A stretch of DNA of 64,000 nt from Rufibacter psychrotolerans (lineage in GTDB: Bacteria > Bacteroidota > Bacteroidia > Cytophagales > Hymenobacteraceae): the NCBI RefSeq assembly GCF_016924645.1, contig NZ_JAFFJV010000009.1, positions 372,001 to 436,000 of the forward strand, read 5' to 3'. Of the stretch, positions 28,201-36,139 are shown piece after piece. Each line of letters begins with the position of its first letter. The first letter of the stretch is position 1. A model generated the notes under the pieces. It did no database searches and was not told the origin of the DNA. It saw only the letters and a list, made by a program, of their open reading frames with translations. The position numbers and the translations under genes were made by a program.

Positions 28201-28771
28201 GATAGGCATTGCCACCATGGAGACCGTGCTGCCCGTGTCCTGGCTCTACGTGAAAGGACAGCGCAAAAACCAGGCAGTGCTGGTGGAATGGGCCACCGCC
28301 ACCGAGATCAACAACGACCGCTTTGAGGTGGAGTACTCCCAGGATGGCAGAAACTTCTCCCTGGTGGGCGTGGTGAAAGGAGGGGGGCACAGCAGTACCG
28401 TACAGAAGTATCAGTTCCAGCACGGGCAGGCCTCCAGCGCCACCACCTATTACCGCGTGAAGCAGCTAGACTATGACGGCAAATTTGAGTACAGCAAGAC
28501 CATTGCGGTAAAGGAGGGCAACCGCACCGAGGCCCACGTGAGGTTGTACCCTAACCCCAGCGCCGAAACGGTGTATCTGGCCAACATCACGCTGGAGCCA
28601 ACGGCCGTGGTGGAGATCCTGGACCTGAAAGGGCAGCGGGTAGAAAAGGTGCAGCCTGTTTCAACGGGTCAGAATCCGGCCATTCCCGTAAAGCATCTGC
28701 CCGCAGGAAACTACATCCTGAAAATTCAGAATTCAGATAGACTTATCCAGCAACGCTTCATCAAGCTGTAA
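25250..28771 (+). CDS. Large T9SS-secreted beta-helix-like protein (1173 aa)
   Basis: After an N-terminal hydrophobic segment (about residues 17-33) the protein runs as a long repetitive region, about 70-850. It is rich in G, T, S and short strands ('TGGGLFRTSRISGTWPEL'; 'ITGGTIEFYGS' and similar recur), consistent with a parallel beta-helix or an adhesin-like surface protein. The C-terminus ('LYPNPSAETVYLANITLEPT', 'AGNYILKIQNSDRLIQQRFI') is a type A T9SS sorting domain, so it should be exported by the type IX system and fixed to or released from the cell surface. The ligand is unknown. A strong terminator follows at 28811-28844. Confidence 0.82.
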   Translation: MEVERFSGKGKAAFRVWMLVWAFAIFKSTLVGAQGAGPYTAGDYRTVTAGTLGQNGGTSTLEQLTSQGTWLPATYPLPTTATVYVEHAVQLSGPLQLARLQVASSKALTVPAGSRLLVTDRVTVAPSAELIQEGEVESRGVLQLQTNARLIIKSAQYQAASPLWAGLEQIDASAEVRVEAAAANALLFSGAHLTAQPHGYWFGRLTLALPGSTSQWKLTDVSAPLAAQAFRSTLPASSSLLFLSGASLSLSFGADVALSGGTYFVQSQNAGTGVLSVAGNMSLQGSVLTLNQLSSSTAVSNIDLKGNLQTDGASTINNSSTVKTDLSGIRLVGTSWQLLQAAGPINHVSLMVKSGALVRLGQHVLLNPSNSVYAGTLQVENGATLDFGADANGLGYQVQGQGYFKLDQGGTLYITSAQGINATGNSGNVVVTDSRRTFNQVATFVYNSLLPQQTGNALTATTSGKIMIMDNPTTLALTQSTGISSSGGRLEIRQGTFIASPSADINGAGRLVMTGGTYKIAANTTVPQLTGTYELTGGAIELAGNGEQTLRGKTYHKIIVGGTNTPGVNAKTISTTTTINQNLTILPNAILDLNNKSLKGTGGLTMTGGLFRTSRISGTWPELEGKSEPYQITGGTIEFYGSVNTQNQSIRGTYGNSQNITYHNVLLTAAEANTDNDLGNQLVSANFDVAGTLTVKAPSVLQIATNRAIGGTGNFILEPGATLLYGSPQGIKLSGTGTLDGNVRVSGTRSFSPQASYGFIGNSEMVTGDGLPATVANLLVAKTAGGVTLSKSVKVTNVLTLRSGVFKTDLHEVSLLSPAATALQVVDPNLWVQGNLRRAVGNSGTYTFPVGHATGKRQMDLMSLGLSGNGFQSILVSFKPLQHHQDGDLFLTEGGHTYTHMGTEGVWQVEPNAVPSEGNFTALAYLQGFNNLSDNKFALLIRPLTSTSGKDWTTGGGTLDAPDKDGRTLASGYAKRNFIKPFGQIGIATMETVLPVSWLYVKGQRKNQAVLVEWATATEINNDRFEVEYSQDGRNFSLVGVVKGGGHSSTVQKYQFQHGQASSATTYYRVKQLDYDGKFEYSKTIAVKEGNRTEAHVRLYPNPSAETVYLANITLEPTAVVEILDLKGQRVEKVQPVSTGQNPAIPVKHLPAGNYILKIQNSDRLIQQRFIKL

Positions 28772-28773
28772 AC

Positions 28774-28811
28774 CGTTTTGAGCGTTCTTTCCAGAAAACA
28801 GCCCTAAAACG
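28774..28811. repeat. Dispersed hairpin repeat copy
   Basis: CGTTTTGAGCGTTCTTTCC and GAAAACAGCCCTAAAACG form an imperfect hairpin immediately after the stop of the T9SS protein gene. Confidence 0.55.
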
Positions 28812-28844
28812 AAACGGGCCGGTTCCCAAGAACCGGCCCGTTTC
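28811..28844. terminator. Bidirectional intrinsic terminator
   Basis: GAAACGGGCCGGTTC and its exact complement form a 15-bp stem, with T-rich sequence on the plus side (CGTTTAT). It separates the convergent T9SS and amidophosphoribosyltransferase genes. Confidence 0.8.
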
Positions 28845-28898
28845 GTTTATAATTTGTGCCAGGAAATTAGCACATGAGCACATTAAACCATTAGCACC

Positions 28899-30791
28899 TT
28901 AATACGCTCTTCCAGCTTTGTTTTCCATGAAGTTCACGAAGGCGCGGTTCACCACTTTCATGCCGCCCGGGGTAGGGAAGTTACCGGTGAAATACCAGTC
29001 CCCGATGTGGTTAGGGATGGCTTCGTGCAGGCCTTCAATGGTCTGGAAGATCACCTGCACCTCGGCCTTTACGTTAGGGGCTTTGACAATTTCGGCCACC
29101 TTGGCGCTAATCTCCTCCGCCGTGAATTGCTTGTAGAGTTCCTTTACAAAGTTTTTGGTGCGGGCTTCGCCGGTCTTCAGGCCCAGCTGGCAGTTCTGGT
29201 ACACCTCGTGCGCCAGGCACTCCTGGTTGCGGTCTTTGAGCAGGCCCATGAGCGCCCGAAAGGCCACAAACTCCTTCATCTTGGACATGTCAATGCCGTA
29301 GCAGTCTGGGTAGCGGATCTGCGGGGCGCAGGACACAATGATGATTTTCTTAGGGCCCAGGCGATCCAGCATTCTAATAATGCTTTTCTCCAGGGTGGTG
29401 CCACGCACAATAGAGTCATCAATCACTACTACGGTGTCAATGCCTTTCCGCACCACTTCATAGGTAGTGTCATAGACGTGGGCCACCAGGTCGTCGCGCG
29501 AGGTGTCATCGGTGATGAAGGTCCGCAGCTTGGCGTCTTTGATGACCAGTTTCTCCACCCGGGGCCGGAAAGAAAGCAGGTTGTCCAGTTTCTCTTCATC
29601 GCCGTCTGCTTCCAGAATGGCCTTGCGGCGGTAGGCGCGCAGGTAATCTTCCACGCCTTCCATCATGCCCAGGAAAGAAGTCTCGGCGGTATTGGGGATG
29701 TAGGAGAAAACGGTGTTCTCCAGATCAAAGTCAATGGCCTTGAGCACCTGCGGGCAAAGCAGTTTGCCTAAAGCTTTGCGCTCCTGGTAAATCTCGGGGT
29801 CGTTGCCGCGGGAGAAGTAGATGCGCTCAAAGCTGCACGATTTCTTTTCCAGGGCCGGCAGGATTTCCTTTTCGGCGGCCTCGCCGTTTTTGTTCACGAT
29901 GAGGGCATGCCCGGGGGTAATCTCTTTGATCTGGCTGTACTCCACCCCAAACGCGGTCTTGATGGCCGGTTTTTCAGAGGCGATCACTACCACTTCATCG
30001 TCCATGTAATAGTACGCGGGCCGGATACCCGACGGGTCGCGCACCACAAACGAGGCGCCGTAGCCGGTAAGGCCCGCCATGGCGTAGCCACCGTCAAAGT
30101 CTTTGCAGGCCCGGCGCAAGACGCGCTGCAGGTCCAGGTGCTCTTCAATGAGGGCGGTGATTTCCTCGTTGTTGTGGTCGGGCTTGAAGTAGTCAAACAG
30201 GCGCTGGTTCTCTTCGTCCAGGAAGTGGCCTATCTTCTCCAGCACCGTCACGGTGTCTATTTTCTGGCGCGGGTGCTGGCCCAGTTCGGTGAGCACGTCA
30301 AAGAGCTCATCTACGTTGGTCATGTTGAAGTTACCGGCCACGGCCAGGCTGCGGTTGCGCCAGTTGTTCTCGCGCACCATGGGGTGGCAGTTGTCTACGC
30401 TGTTCTCGCCGTGGGTACCATAACGCAAATGGCCCAGATACACATCGCCCAGGAAGGGAAGATGCTGTCTGAGCCAATCAATGTCTTTCGCGTCGTGGGG
30501 GAACTTGCGTTTAACCTTGTTGTATTTCTCGCTTATTTTGCCAAAAATGGCGTCAATCGCCTTGGTCTTCACCGACCGGTACCGGGCCAGGTATTCGGTG
30601 CCGGGTTTGGCGTTGATCTTAATGCTGGCAAAGCCGGCGCCGTCTTGCCCACGGTTGTGCTGTTTCTCCATGAGCAGGTACATTTTCTGTACGCCGTACA
30701 TGGGGGTGCCGTATTTCTCAGTGTAATATTCCAGGGGTTTGCGGAGGCGGACAATGGCTATGCCGCACTCATGTTTGATCGCATCACTCAT
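28899..30791 (-). CDS. purF: Amidophosphoribosyltransferase (long Bacteroidota form)
   Basis: The enzyme transfers glutamine-derived ammonia to PRPP, the first step of purine synthesis. The class II glutamine amidotransferase domain begins after a short leader: 'HECGIAIV', with nucleophile Cys9, then 'KQHNRGQDGAGFASI' and 'LGHLRYGTHGENSVDNCHP'. The phosphoribosyltransferase loop is 'VVVIDDSIVRGTTLEKSIIR' near residue 460. At 630 aa it is longer than the roughly 500-aa E. coli enzyme. It appears monocistronic; no other pur genes are adjacent. Confidence 0.88.
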   Translation of the reverse strand: MSDAIKHECGIAIVRLRKPLEYYTEKYGTPMYGVQKMYLLMEKQHNRGQDGAGFASIKINAKPGTEYLARYRSVKTKAIDAIFGKISEKYNKVKRKFPHDAKDIDWLRQHLPFLGDVYLGHLRYGTHGENSVDNCHPMVRENNWRNRSLAVAGNFNMTNVDELFDVLTELGQHPRQKIDTVTVLEKIGHFLDEENQRLFDYFKPDHNNEEITALIEEHLDLQRVLRRACKDFDGGYAMAGLTGYGASFVVRDPSGIRPAYYYMDDEVVVIASEKPAIKTAFGVEYSQIKEITPGHALIVNKNGEAAEKEILPALEKKSCSFERIYFSRGNDPEIYQERKALGKLLCPQVLKAIDFDLENTVFSYIPNTAETSFLGMMEGVEDYLRAYRRKAILEADGDEEKLDNLLSFRPRVEKLVIKDAKLRTFITDDTSRDDLVAHVYDTTYEVVRKGIDTVVVIDDSIVRGTTLEKSIIRMLDRLGPKKIIIVSCAPQIRYPDCYGIDMSKMKEFVAFRALMGLLKDRNQECLAHEVYQNCQLGLKTGEARTKNFVKELYKQFTAEEISAKVAEIVKAPNVKAEVQVIFQTIEGLHEAIPNHIGDWYFTGNFPTPGGMKVVNRAFVNFMENKAGRAY

Positions 30792-31175
30792 TTGAAAAGG
30801 TTTTAAAGCGAAAGCACGTGTTCAATAGCTTTCTGCTACCAAGCTGCTTTGAAGCGTCAGAGCGGTTTGGGCATGCAAAGTAAGGCAAAAAAATACGTAA
30901 CCCGCTACTCCCAAAACCAATTTCTCCCCCCATTCATTCCGCCCCAAACCCTTAATTGGGGCATACCTGGCCTAGGCAGTGAAATTCCTTTAACCAATAC
31001 TACTTCAGCTGTTTATAGTGCCAAAACCAAATAGCCCAGGCAGGTTTAGTCCGATTGATAGGGCAGGGGCAAACGGCACGGGTTGAGCTGGTTAGCCCTA
31101 CTTTACCCGAAGAAACCACACTAGCCCAAGACTCTTTTGGTGGCGCGCAGGGGCAGGTTAGTTACCTTTGCGGCC
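30792..31175. other. Intergenic region with a Bacteroidota promoter before the EamA gene
   Basis: No gene is seen. It contains a short GCCCCAA/TTGGGGC hairpin near 30940-30962 and a -7 type element TACCTTTG at 31163-31170. The promoter for the divergent amidophosphoribosyltransferase gene should also be here. Confidence 0.5.
31136..31170 (+). promoter_or_regulatory. Predicted Bacteroidota sigma-A promoter
   Basis: TTTG (31136-31139) and TACCTTTG (31163-31170) match the Bacteroidota -33/-7 elements with a 23-base spacer, slightly long. The ATG at 31176 begins where transcription should start, so the mRNA may be nearly leaderless. Confidence 0.45.
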
Positions 31176-32063
31176 ATGAACAGACAAGTACAGGTGCACG
31201 GGGCTTTGTTCCTGGTGGCGCTTATCTACGGGGCCAACTACAGCATTGCGAAGGAGATTATGCCGGCCTATGTGCAGCCGTTTGGGCTAATTGTGATTAG
31301 GGTGGTGAGTGCGGTGCTGGTGTTTGGGGCCATTTCCGTTTTCGTGGTGAAAGAGAAAATCCAGAGCAAAAACGACTGGGTCCGGATTACCCTTTCCGGA
31401 CTTTTGGGGATCACGCTTAACCAGCTGTCGTTCTTCAGCGGGCTCAACCTTACCTCGCCTATCAATGCCTCGCTTATTCAGACGGTGTCGCCGGTGATGG
31501 TGGTGCTGCTGTCGGCGTACCTGCTCAGGGAGCGCATCAAAGTGTTCCGCATGGTGGGCATCCTTGTGGCCGGGCTGGGGGCCATGATGCTGATCTCGGG
31601 CAAGGCCGGCACCGCGCACGGGCACCTGCTGGGCGATTTGCTGATCCTGTTCAATGCCGTGTGCTTTGGCGCGTTCCTGGTGCTGGTGAAACCCCTGATG
31701 CAGCGGTACCACCCCATCACGGTGGTGAGCCGCATTTTCCTGGTGGGGGCGGTAGGGGTGATCCCGTTCGGGCTGGAGCAGGTGCTGGCCCCGGCATATG
31801 CCACGTTACCGGCCTCCATCTGGGCCGCCATCGCGTTTGTGGTCATCGGGATGACCATTCTGGCGTACCTGCTCAACGTGTGGGCCATGAAATACGCCAG
31901 CCCGGCCTTGGTGGGCGTGTACATTTACCTGCAGCCGGTATTTGCCATTCTCATTGCCGTGGGCCTGGGCAAAGATGTGTTTACCTGGCAGAAAGCCCTC
32001 TACGCGGCCATGATCTTTGGGGGCGTTTACCTGGTGAGCAAACCCCAAAAGCCAGCGGTTTAA
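31176..32063 (+). CDS. EamA-family (DMT) transporter
   Basis: The start at ATG 31176 (MNRQVQVHGALFLVALIYGA) is chosen over an upstream in-frame extension because the predicted promoter lies between them. The 295-aa protein has ten predicted hydrophobic helices arranged as two EamA repeats ('GANYSIAKEIMPAYVQPFGL' in the first, 'PALVGVYIYLQPVFAILIAV' in the second). Such inner-membrane proteins export amino acids, nucleobases or metabolites; the substrate is not predictable. Confidence 0.88.
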   Translation: MNRQVQVHGALFLVALIYGANYSIAKEIMPAYVQPFGLIVIRVVSAVLVFGAISVFVVKEKIQSKNDWVRITLSGLLGITLNQLSFFSGLNLTSPINASLIQTVSPVMVVLLSAYLLRERIKVFRMVGILVAGLGAMMLISGKAGTAHGHLLGDLLILFNAVCFGAFLVLVKPLMQRYHPITVVSRIFLVGAVGVIPFGLEQVLAPAYATLPASIWAAIAFVVIGMTILAYLLNVWAMKYASPALVGVYIYLQPVFAILIAVGLGKDVFTWQKALYAAMIFGGVYLVSKPQKPAV

Positions 32064-32117
32064 GGGCCGATTTCTAAAAAATAGTCCCAAAAGGGCACCC
32101 ATACGGCCCAATGGGCG

Positions 32118-32405
32118 TTGAAGCAAAACATGGATTACCACGAAATGACTGACGCGCATACTTATTCTGAAGATTCCTTAGAGCACCTTTTCTTAATTGT
32201 AGAGGCCCAGGACGCCACCTGCATGCTGAACCTGGCCGGGCACCCGCTCCGCATCAGGGAAGTGGTGTACCAGATGGTGGGCAACGGCTGCCGGGTGAGC
32301 AAAGTAGATGCCGACGGCTACAACACCTTCCTGTTTGACAAGGAAGTCACCGAGATCTATGACTATCTCACCACCATCATCAAGGTGAAATTCCTGAAGG
32401 TCTGA
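32118..32405 (+). CDS. Uncharacterised small protein (95 aa)
   Basis: No family is recognised. The 95-aa acidic protein ('EDSLEHLFLIVEAQDATCML', 'VVYQMVGNGCRVSKVDADGY') has no signal peptide or membrane helix. It has the G+C and codon bias of its neighbours and lies 54 bases after the transporter gene on the same strand, so it may share its transcript. A hairpin-repeat copy follows at once. Confidence 0.6.
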   Translation: MKQNMDYHEMTDAHTYSEDSLEHLFLIVEAQDATCMLNLAGHPLRIREVVYQMVGNGCRVSKVDADGYNTFLFDKEVTEIYDYLTTIIKVKFLKV

Positions 32406-32409
32406 GGCT

Positions 32410-32447
32410 CGTTTTGGGCCCGTTTTCAGAAAATGGGGCTAAAACAG
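32410..32447. repeat. Dispersed hairpin repeat copy
   Basis: CGTTTTGGGCCCGTTTTC and GAAAATGGGGCTAAAACAG form the arms. It follows the stop of the 95-aa gene by a few bases. Confidence 0.55.
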
Positions 32448-32532
32448 GTTGGGCAGTGAGGGCCAGGCGGAGGTTGGCGCGCGGGGGCTAGGCAGATAAC
32501 CAAGTTGCCGCAAATGGGGTACAGTACAGGAA

Positions 32533-33969
32533 ATGCCTGTTACTAACCTAGACTACATGAAACCCAACGTCAGAATAGAACATGATTTCCTGGGCGAGAA
32601 AGAGATTCCCAATACCGTCTACTACGGGGTGCAGACGCTCAGGGCCCTGGAAAACTTCAACATCACCGGCATCACCATTGCCTCAGAGCCGCTGTTCATT
32701 GTGGCGTTTGCCTACGTGAAGAAGGCCGCCGCCATGGCCAACCGTGACCTGGGCGTCCTGGACAAAAAGCTGGCCGAGGCCATTATCTTCGCCTGCGATG
32801 AACTGATTGCCGGCAAGTACCTGGACCAGTTTGTGACCGACTTGATCCAGGGCGGGGCGGGCACCTCGGTGAACATGAACGTGAACGAGGTCATCGCCAA
32901 CATCGGGCTGGAGTACCTGGGGCACAAAAAAGGCCAATATGAGTTCCTGCACCCCAACAACCACGTCAACTGCTCCCAGTCCACCAACGATACTTACCCT
33001 ACGGCCATCATGATGGCGGTGCACCTGAAGGTGGATGTGTACCTGCAGGCCCTCGCTGACCTGAAAGCCGCTTTCCTGAAAAAGGCCGAGGAATTCAAAA
33101 ACGTGCTGAAAATGGGCCGCACCCAGCTGCAGGACGCCGTGCCCATGACCTTGGGGCAGGAGTTCCACAGCTTTGCCACCACCATCAACGATGACATCAA
33201 GCACCTGGCGGAAGTGCAGGAGAAGCTTACCGAGTGCAACATGGGCGGCACCGCCATAGGCACCAGCATCAACGCGCCCAAGGGCTACCCCCAGCTCTGC
33301 ACCAAGTACCTGGCCCAGATCACCAAGCTGCCCATCCACCTGGCCCCTGACCTGATTGAGGCCTCCTCCGACATGGGAACCTACGTGCTGGTGTCTGGCA
33401 TGCTCAAGCGCAGCGCCGTCAAAATCTCCAAGATCTGCAACGACCTGCGGTTGCTGGCCTCGGGGCCCCGGGCCGGCCTGAACGAGATCAAGCTGCCGCC
33501 CATGCAGCCGGGTTCCTCCATCATGCCCGGCAAGGTGAACCCCGTTATCCCGGAAGTGGTGAACCAGACGGCGTTTTACGTGATAGGCGCCGATGTGACC
33601 ATTACCATGGCCGCTGAGGCCGGTCAACTACAGCTGAACGTGATGGAGCCGGTCATCGCTTTCAGCCTGTTTACCTCCATGAATTACATGATCAACGCCA
33701 TCACCACGCTGCGCACCAAATGCGTGGACGGCATTGTGGCCAACGTGGAGGTCTGCCGCGAGGAAGTCATGCGCAGCATTGGCATTGTGACCGCCCTCAA
33801 CCCGCTGCTGGGCTACGAGACCGCCGCTTCCATTGCCAAAGAGGCGCTGGCCACCGGCAAGTCCATCCACCAGATTGTGGTGCTGGAGCGCAAACTGCTA
33901 GACCAGGCCAAGTGGGACGAGATCTACACCTTTGAGAACATGGTGCACCCGGTGTACATCAATAAGTAG
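32533..33969 (+). CDS. aspA: Aspartate ammonia-lyase
   Basis: The enzyme converts aspartate to fumarate and ammonia. The 478-aa protein has the fumarase/aspartase superfamily signature GSSIMPGKVNP (residues 327-337) with the catalytic Ser, plus 'NHVNCSQSTNDTYPTAIMMA' and 'EFHSFATTINDDIKHL'. 'MGRTQLQDAVPMTLGQEF' favours aspartase over fumarase. ATG 32557 (MKPNVRIEHDFLG) is an alternative start that trims eight residues. It appears monocistronic. Confidence 0.9.
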   Translation: MPVTNLDYMKPNVRIEHDFLGEKEIPNTVYYGVQTLRALENFNITGITIASEPLFIVAFAYVKKAAAMANRDLGVLDKKLAEAIIFACDELIAGKYLDQFVTDLIQGGAGTSVNMNVNEVIANIGLEYLGHKKGQYEFLHPNNHVNCSQSTNDTYPTAIMMAVHLKVDVYLQALADLKAAFLKKAEEFKNVLKMGRTQLQDAVPMTLGQEFHSFATTINDDIKHLAEVQEKLTECNMGGTAIGTSINAPKGYPQLCTKYLAQITKLPIHLAPDLIEASSDMGTYVLVSGMLKRSAVKISKICNDLRLLASGPRAGLNEIKLPPMQPGSSIMPGKVNPVIPEVVNQTAFYVIGADVTITMAAEAGQLQLNVMEPVIAFSLFTSMNYMINAITTLRTKCVDGIVANVEVCREEVMRSIGIVTALNPLLGYETAASIAKEALATGKSIHQIVVLERKLLDQAKWDEIYTFENMVHPVYINK

Positions 33970-34000
33970 GGCTATACACTTTTTCAATGAGCTTCAGCAG

Positions 34001-34038
34001 CGTTTTGGGGCAGTTTTTGTACAAACAGCCCTGAAACG
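34001..34038. repeat. Dispersed hairpin repeat copy
   Basis: CGTTTTGGGGCAGTTTTTG and CAAACAGCCCTGAAACG form a hairpin 3' of aspA, the first of two adjacent copies. Confidence 0.55.
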
Positions 34039-34070
34039 AGGGCAGTTGCAGGCAGGATGGGGCCGTGAGG

Positions 34071-34106
34071 TTTTGGAGCCATTTTGCTGAAAACCGGCCT
34101 GAAACA
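34071..34106. repeat. Dispersed hairpin repeat copy
   Basis: TTTTGGAGCCATTTTGC and GAAAACCGGCCTGAAAC form the second copy in the aspA 3' gap, 33 bases after the first. Confidence 0.5.
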
Positions 34107-34176
34107 CCTGGAAGAGAGCGCTGGAGGCTTTCCCTTTCGTGCATAGGGGAACCGGATTGCCTGGCCTTTTCCCCAG

Positions 34177-34184
34177 TAACTTTG
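34177..34184 (+). promoter_or_regulatory. Predicted Bacteroidota -7 element
   Basis: TAACTTTG matches TAnnTTTG about 80 bases upstream of the 83-aa gene; no strong -33 TTTG is seen at the usual distance. Confidence 0.35.
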
Positions 34185-34265
34185 TTACCTTCGCAGGCCC
34201 GGGCCGGGTGAACTAAAACGTTCCTGCCTGGCTTATGAGGGAGAACCTCAGCGTTACGAGACGGT

Positions 34266-34517
34266 ATGTTAGAACATTCGCTTTTTCATAAACTTCCACC
34301 CAGAAACCAGGCCGAACTGCTGGAGCAGAAAGGCATTGCCCTGGCCCATCGAAACCACAAAGGCTGGGCCATTACCTTGTTCTCCTTTGAGAACCGTTTT
34401 ATGGAGGTGTGGGCTAAAATGGGCGTGGAAGTGATCGGCTCCTTCCATGCTGCTGCCACCTACATGGACATCATTGAGCCCTACGTGCCAGAGCTGCAAG
34501 TGCCCGAAAGTGCCTGA
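34266..34517 (+). CDS. Uncharacterised small protein (83 aa)
   Basis: No family is recognised. The 83-aa protein ('GIALAHRNHKGWAITLFSFE', 'VEVIGSFHAAATYMDIIEPY') is probably cytosolic and alpha/beta. It has a TAnnTTTG promoter upstream and sits alone before a long gene-poor region. Its amphipathic pattern and normal G+C support a real gene. Confidence 0.6.
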   Translation: MLEHSLFHKLPPRNQAELLEQKGIALAHRNHKGWAITLFSFENRFMEVWAKMGVEVIGSFHAAATYMDIIEPYVPELQVPESA

Positions 34518-34796
34518 CGGTAAGGCCTGCCTGAACTGTCTCCCACAGCCATTGAAGAGGACCTGCTTCAATGGCTGTTTTTTTGTAGGGATTGTCCCAT
34601 TCCTCCTGATTACTGTGAGAAGCGCGGCTTCCAGGATAACTTGCCCTGCTGCCAATGTGCTAAAGCCGGCCAGGAGCCTCGCGTCCTGTTCGCGGCTTAG
34701 GCGGCAGACTTTTTTCACCCTACCGCCCCTAGGGTACCTACTTGTAAGTATAAATTAAGAAGTCTGTTAAATTTGTGTAAATAAGTATAAATTATA

Positions 34797-34826
34797 TTGG
34801 AATAATTATTTTTTATACTACATTTG
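34797..34826 (+). promoter_or_regulatory. Predicted Bacteroidota sigma-A promoter with no ORF behind it
   Basis: TTG (34797-34799), a 19-base spacer and TACATTTG (34819-34826) match the Bacteroidota consensus closely. Transcription would start near 34832. Confidence 0.55.
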
Positions 34827-34831
34827 CTTTC

Positions 34832-35174
34832 ATAACAGCACCAGTTACTTTCCTGTCAGGATCTGAAAGAAGTTTACGGCGCTTTACGCGCGTACCGGTA
34901 GAGGGCTTCCTGTAGGTCTGTTGTTACCAGCGAAACATGGTTGGTTGGCCATGCCTTTGTACCAGGAACTCCGTGGTACAGGGCTAACTAGCTTTAGTTC
35001 ATATTGCCAAGGTATAGTATCTGGATTGAGGGGTATATGCTATATAGAGTACTTATTGGGTAAGCGGTACCCGCCGCGCCCATGGGTGACCTGCATGTAC
35101 AACAAAACACGAAAGGTGTGTTTGTGTTGGTTTAGTACTGAGTAGTTTTTGTAGCCTAAGAGCTTAGGGGCTAC
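34832..35174 (+). ncRNA. Candidate structured non-coding RNA
   Basis: The segment downstream of the promoter can fold into several local stems: ACTTTC/GAAAG near 34846, GGCGC/GCGC near 34880, a perfect 7-bp TGTACCA/TGGTACA stem at 34958-34980, and the long GTAGCCTAAG/CTTA..GGCTAC hairpin at 35151-35174. No credible ORF is present. It lacks the landmarks of tmRNA, RNase P RNA and SRP RNA. The boundaries are guesses; the call rests on promoter plus structure only. Confidence 0.3.
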
Positions 35175-35656
35175 AGGTATTTGGTTAACCTAACGTTAAT
35201 GCTATGCACGCTAACTCTACCAAGCCTTCCAGCTGTTTATTGCCCGTCTTTTGCTTCTCTAAATCTGCCAGGTTTACCCTGCCCATTGCTTTCAAGCCTT
35301 AGCCCCTTTTAGTTTTTGCTGGCCCTTTAAGGCGTGGTCGTTAGGCTTTCAATTACCTTTTCTAAGGGGCTGCTTGTGGGCCCAAGCCATTTACCTCCAT
35401 TCTGCCTTTGCTTAAAAAGTAAGAAGGGTTATGCACCATAACCCCAGGCCACCTTTTCTTTTCTGCGCTACGCCACGGCATGCCTTTAGGGCATGAGATA
35501 CAAGGCAAACTGCTTTCTAAAGTTGATACCAAGCAACAAAAGCAATAGATGAAGTCTTTGGTAAATGCCGCGTCTATTCCTCCCTAACAAGGATACCGAA
35601 ATGCATAAAAATCCTCGGTGTAAGTAGTGCCTTTTGAGTGTAGAACTGAGACTTAA

Positions 35657-36139
35657 ATGATCACAAGTATGAGCGATAATGAGAGAAAATACAGCCTCTT
35701 GGGCTGCAAGGCAACGTGGTTGGTGCTGCTCTTTCTCCTGGCGCCGGCGCTTTCTACGGTGGGCTCCCGGCCAGGAGCGGTTCAGCCCGATGATGCCAGT
35801 TGGATATTTCATTCTGAGGCCCAGGGAGTGAAGATATACTACAAGATAGGTACCTGTGAGAATAGGAGCGTGGTGTTCCTGAAGTTCAGCAATACCACCA
35901 AGAAAAAGGTGGAACTGGCCTGGAAAGAAGCCTATCAGACCAGCCAGGTGCCCGAAGAGCTTGAAAGTTATGGCCAAGGCAAGCGCCTTGTGTTGCCCCC
36001 GGGCGACACTTCTGAAGACGATTGCACGCAGGTGGGCATCAAAGAATGTATCACTTATTCTGAGAAGGCCCTGCCAACCTTCAAGGCCGACATTACCAGG
36101 GTAAACTTTAAAAATGTGCGTGTAAAACCCCTGGAGTAA
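35657..36139 (+). CDS. Secreted protein of unknown function (160 aa)
   Basis: The N-terminus has a hydrophobic segment at about residues 19-36 ('TWLVLLFLLAPALSTVG') consistent with a signal peptide or anchor. The remaining 120 residues carry three cysteines (CENRS, DDCTQVGIKEC) that could form disulfides, plus a beta-rich pattern ('RSVVFLKFSNTTKKKVELAW'). No family is recognised. It precedes the large IgGFc-like surface gene by 69 bases on the same strand, so the two may be linked. Confidence 0.6.
   Translation: MITSMSDNERKYSLLGCKATWLVLLFLLAPALSTVGSRPGAVQPDDASWIFHSEAQGVKIYYKIGTCENRSVVFLKFSNTTKKKVELAWKEAYQTSQVPEELESYGQGKRLVLPPGDTSEDDCTQVGIKECITYSEKALPTFKADITRVNFKNVRVKPLE

Larger units (their letters stand above)
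34518..35656. other. Gene-poor region (1.1 kb) with a promoter and hairpin-rich segment
   Basis: No convincing coding sequence is present. An AT-rich stretch (34740-34826) ends in a good Bacteroidota promoter, followed by about 350 bases with several stable hairpins, annotated separately as a candidate RNA. The right part (35180-35650) shows no recognisable feature. Confidence 0.55.

Noticed and set aside
34921..35145. 74-codon open frame starting with TTG
   Set aside because: It has no credible start or ribosome site, unusual composition, and lies in a hairpin-rich segment better explained as non-coding.
34832..35174. tmRNA, RNase P RNA or SRP RNA
   Set aside because: The conserved landmark sequences of these RNAs are not present.
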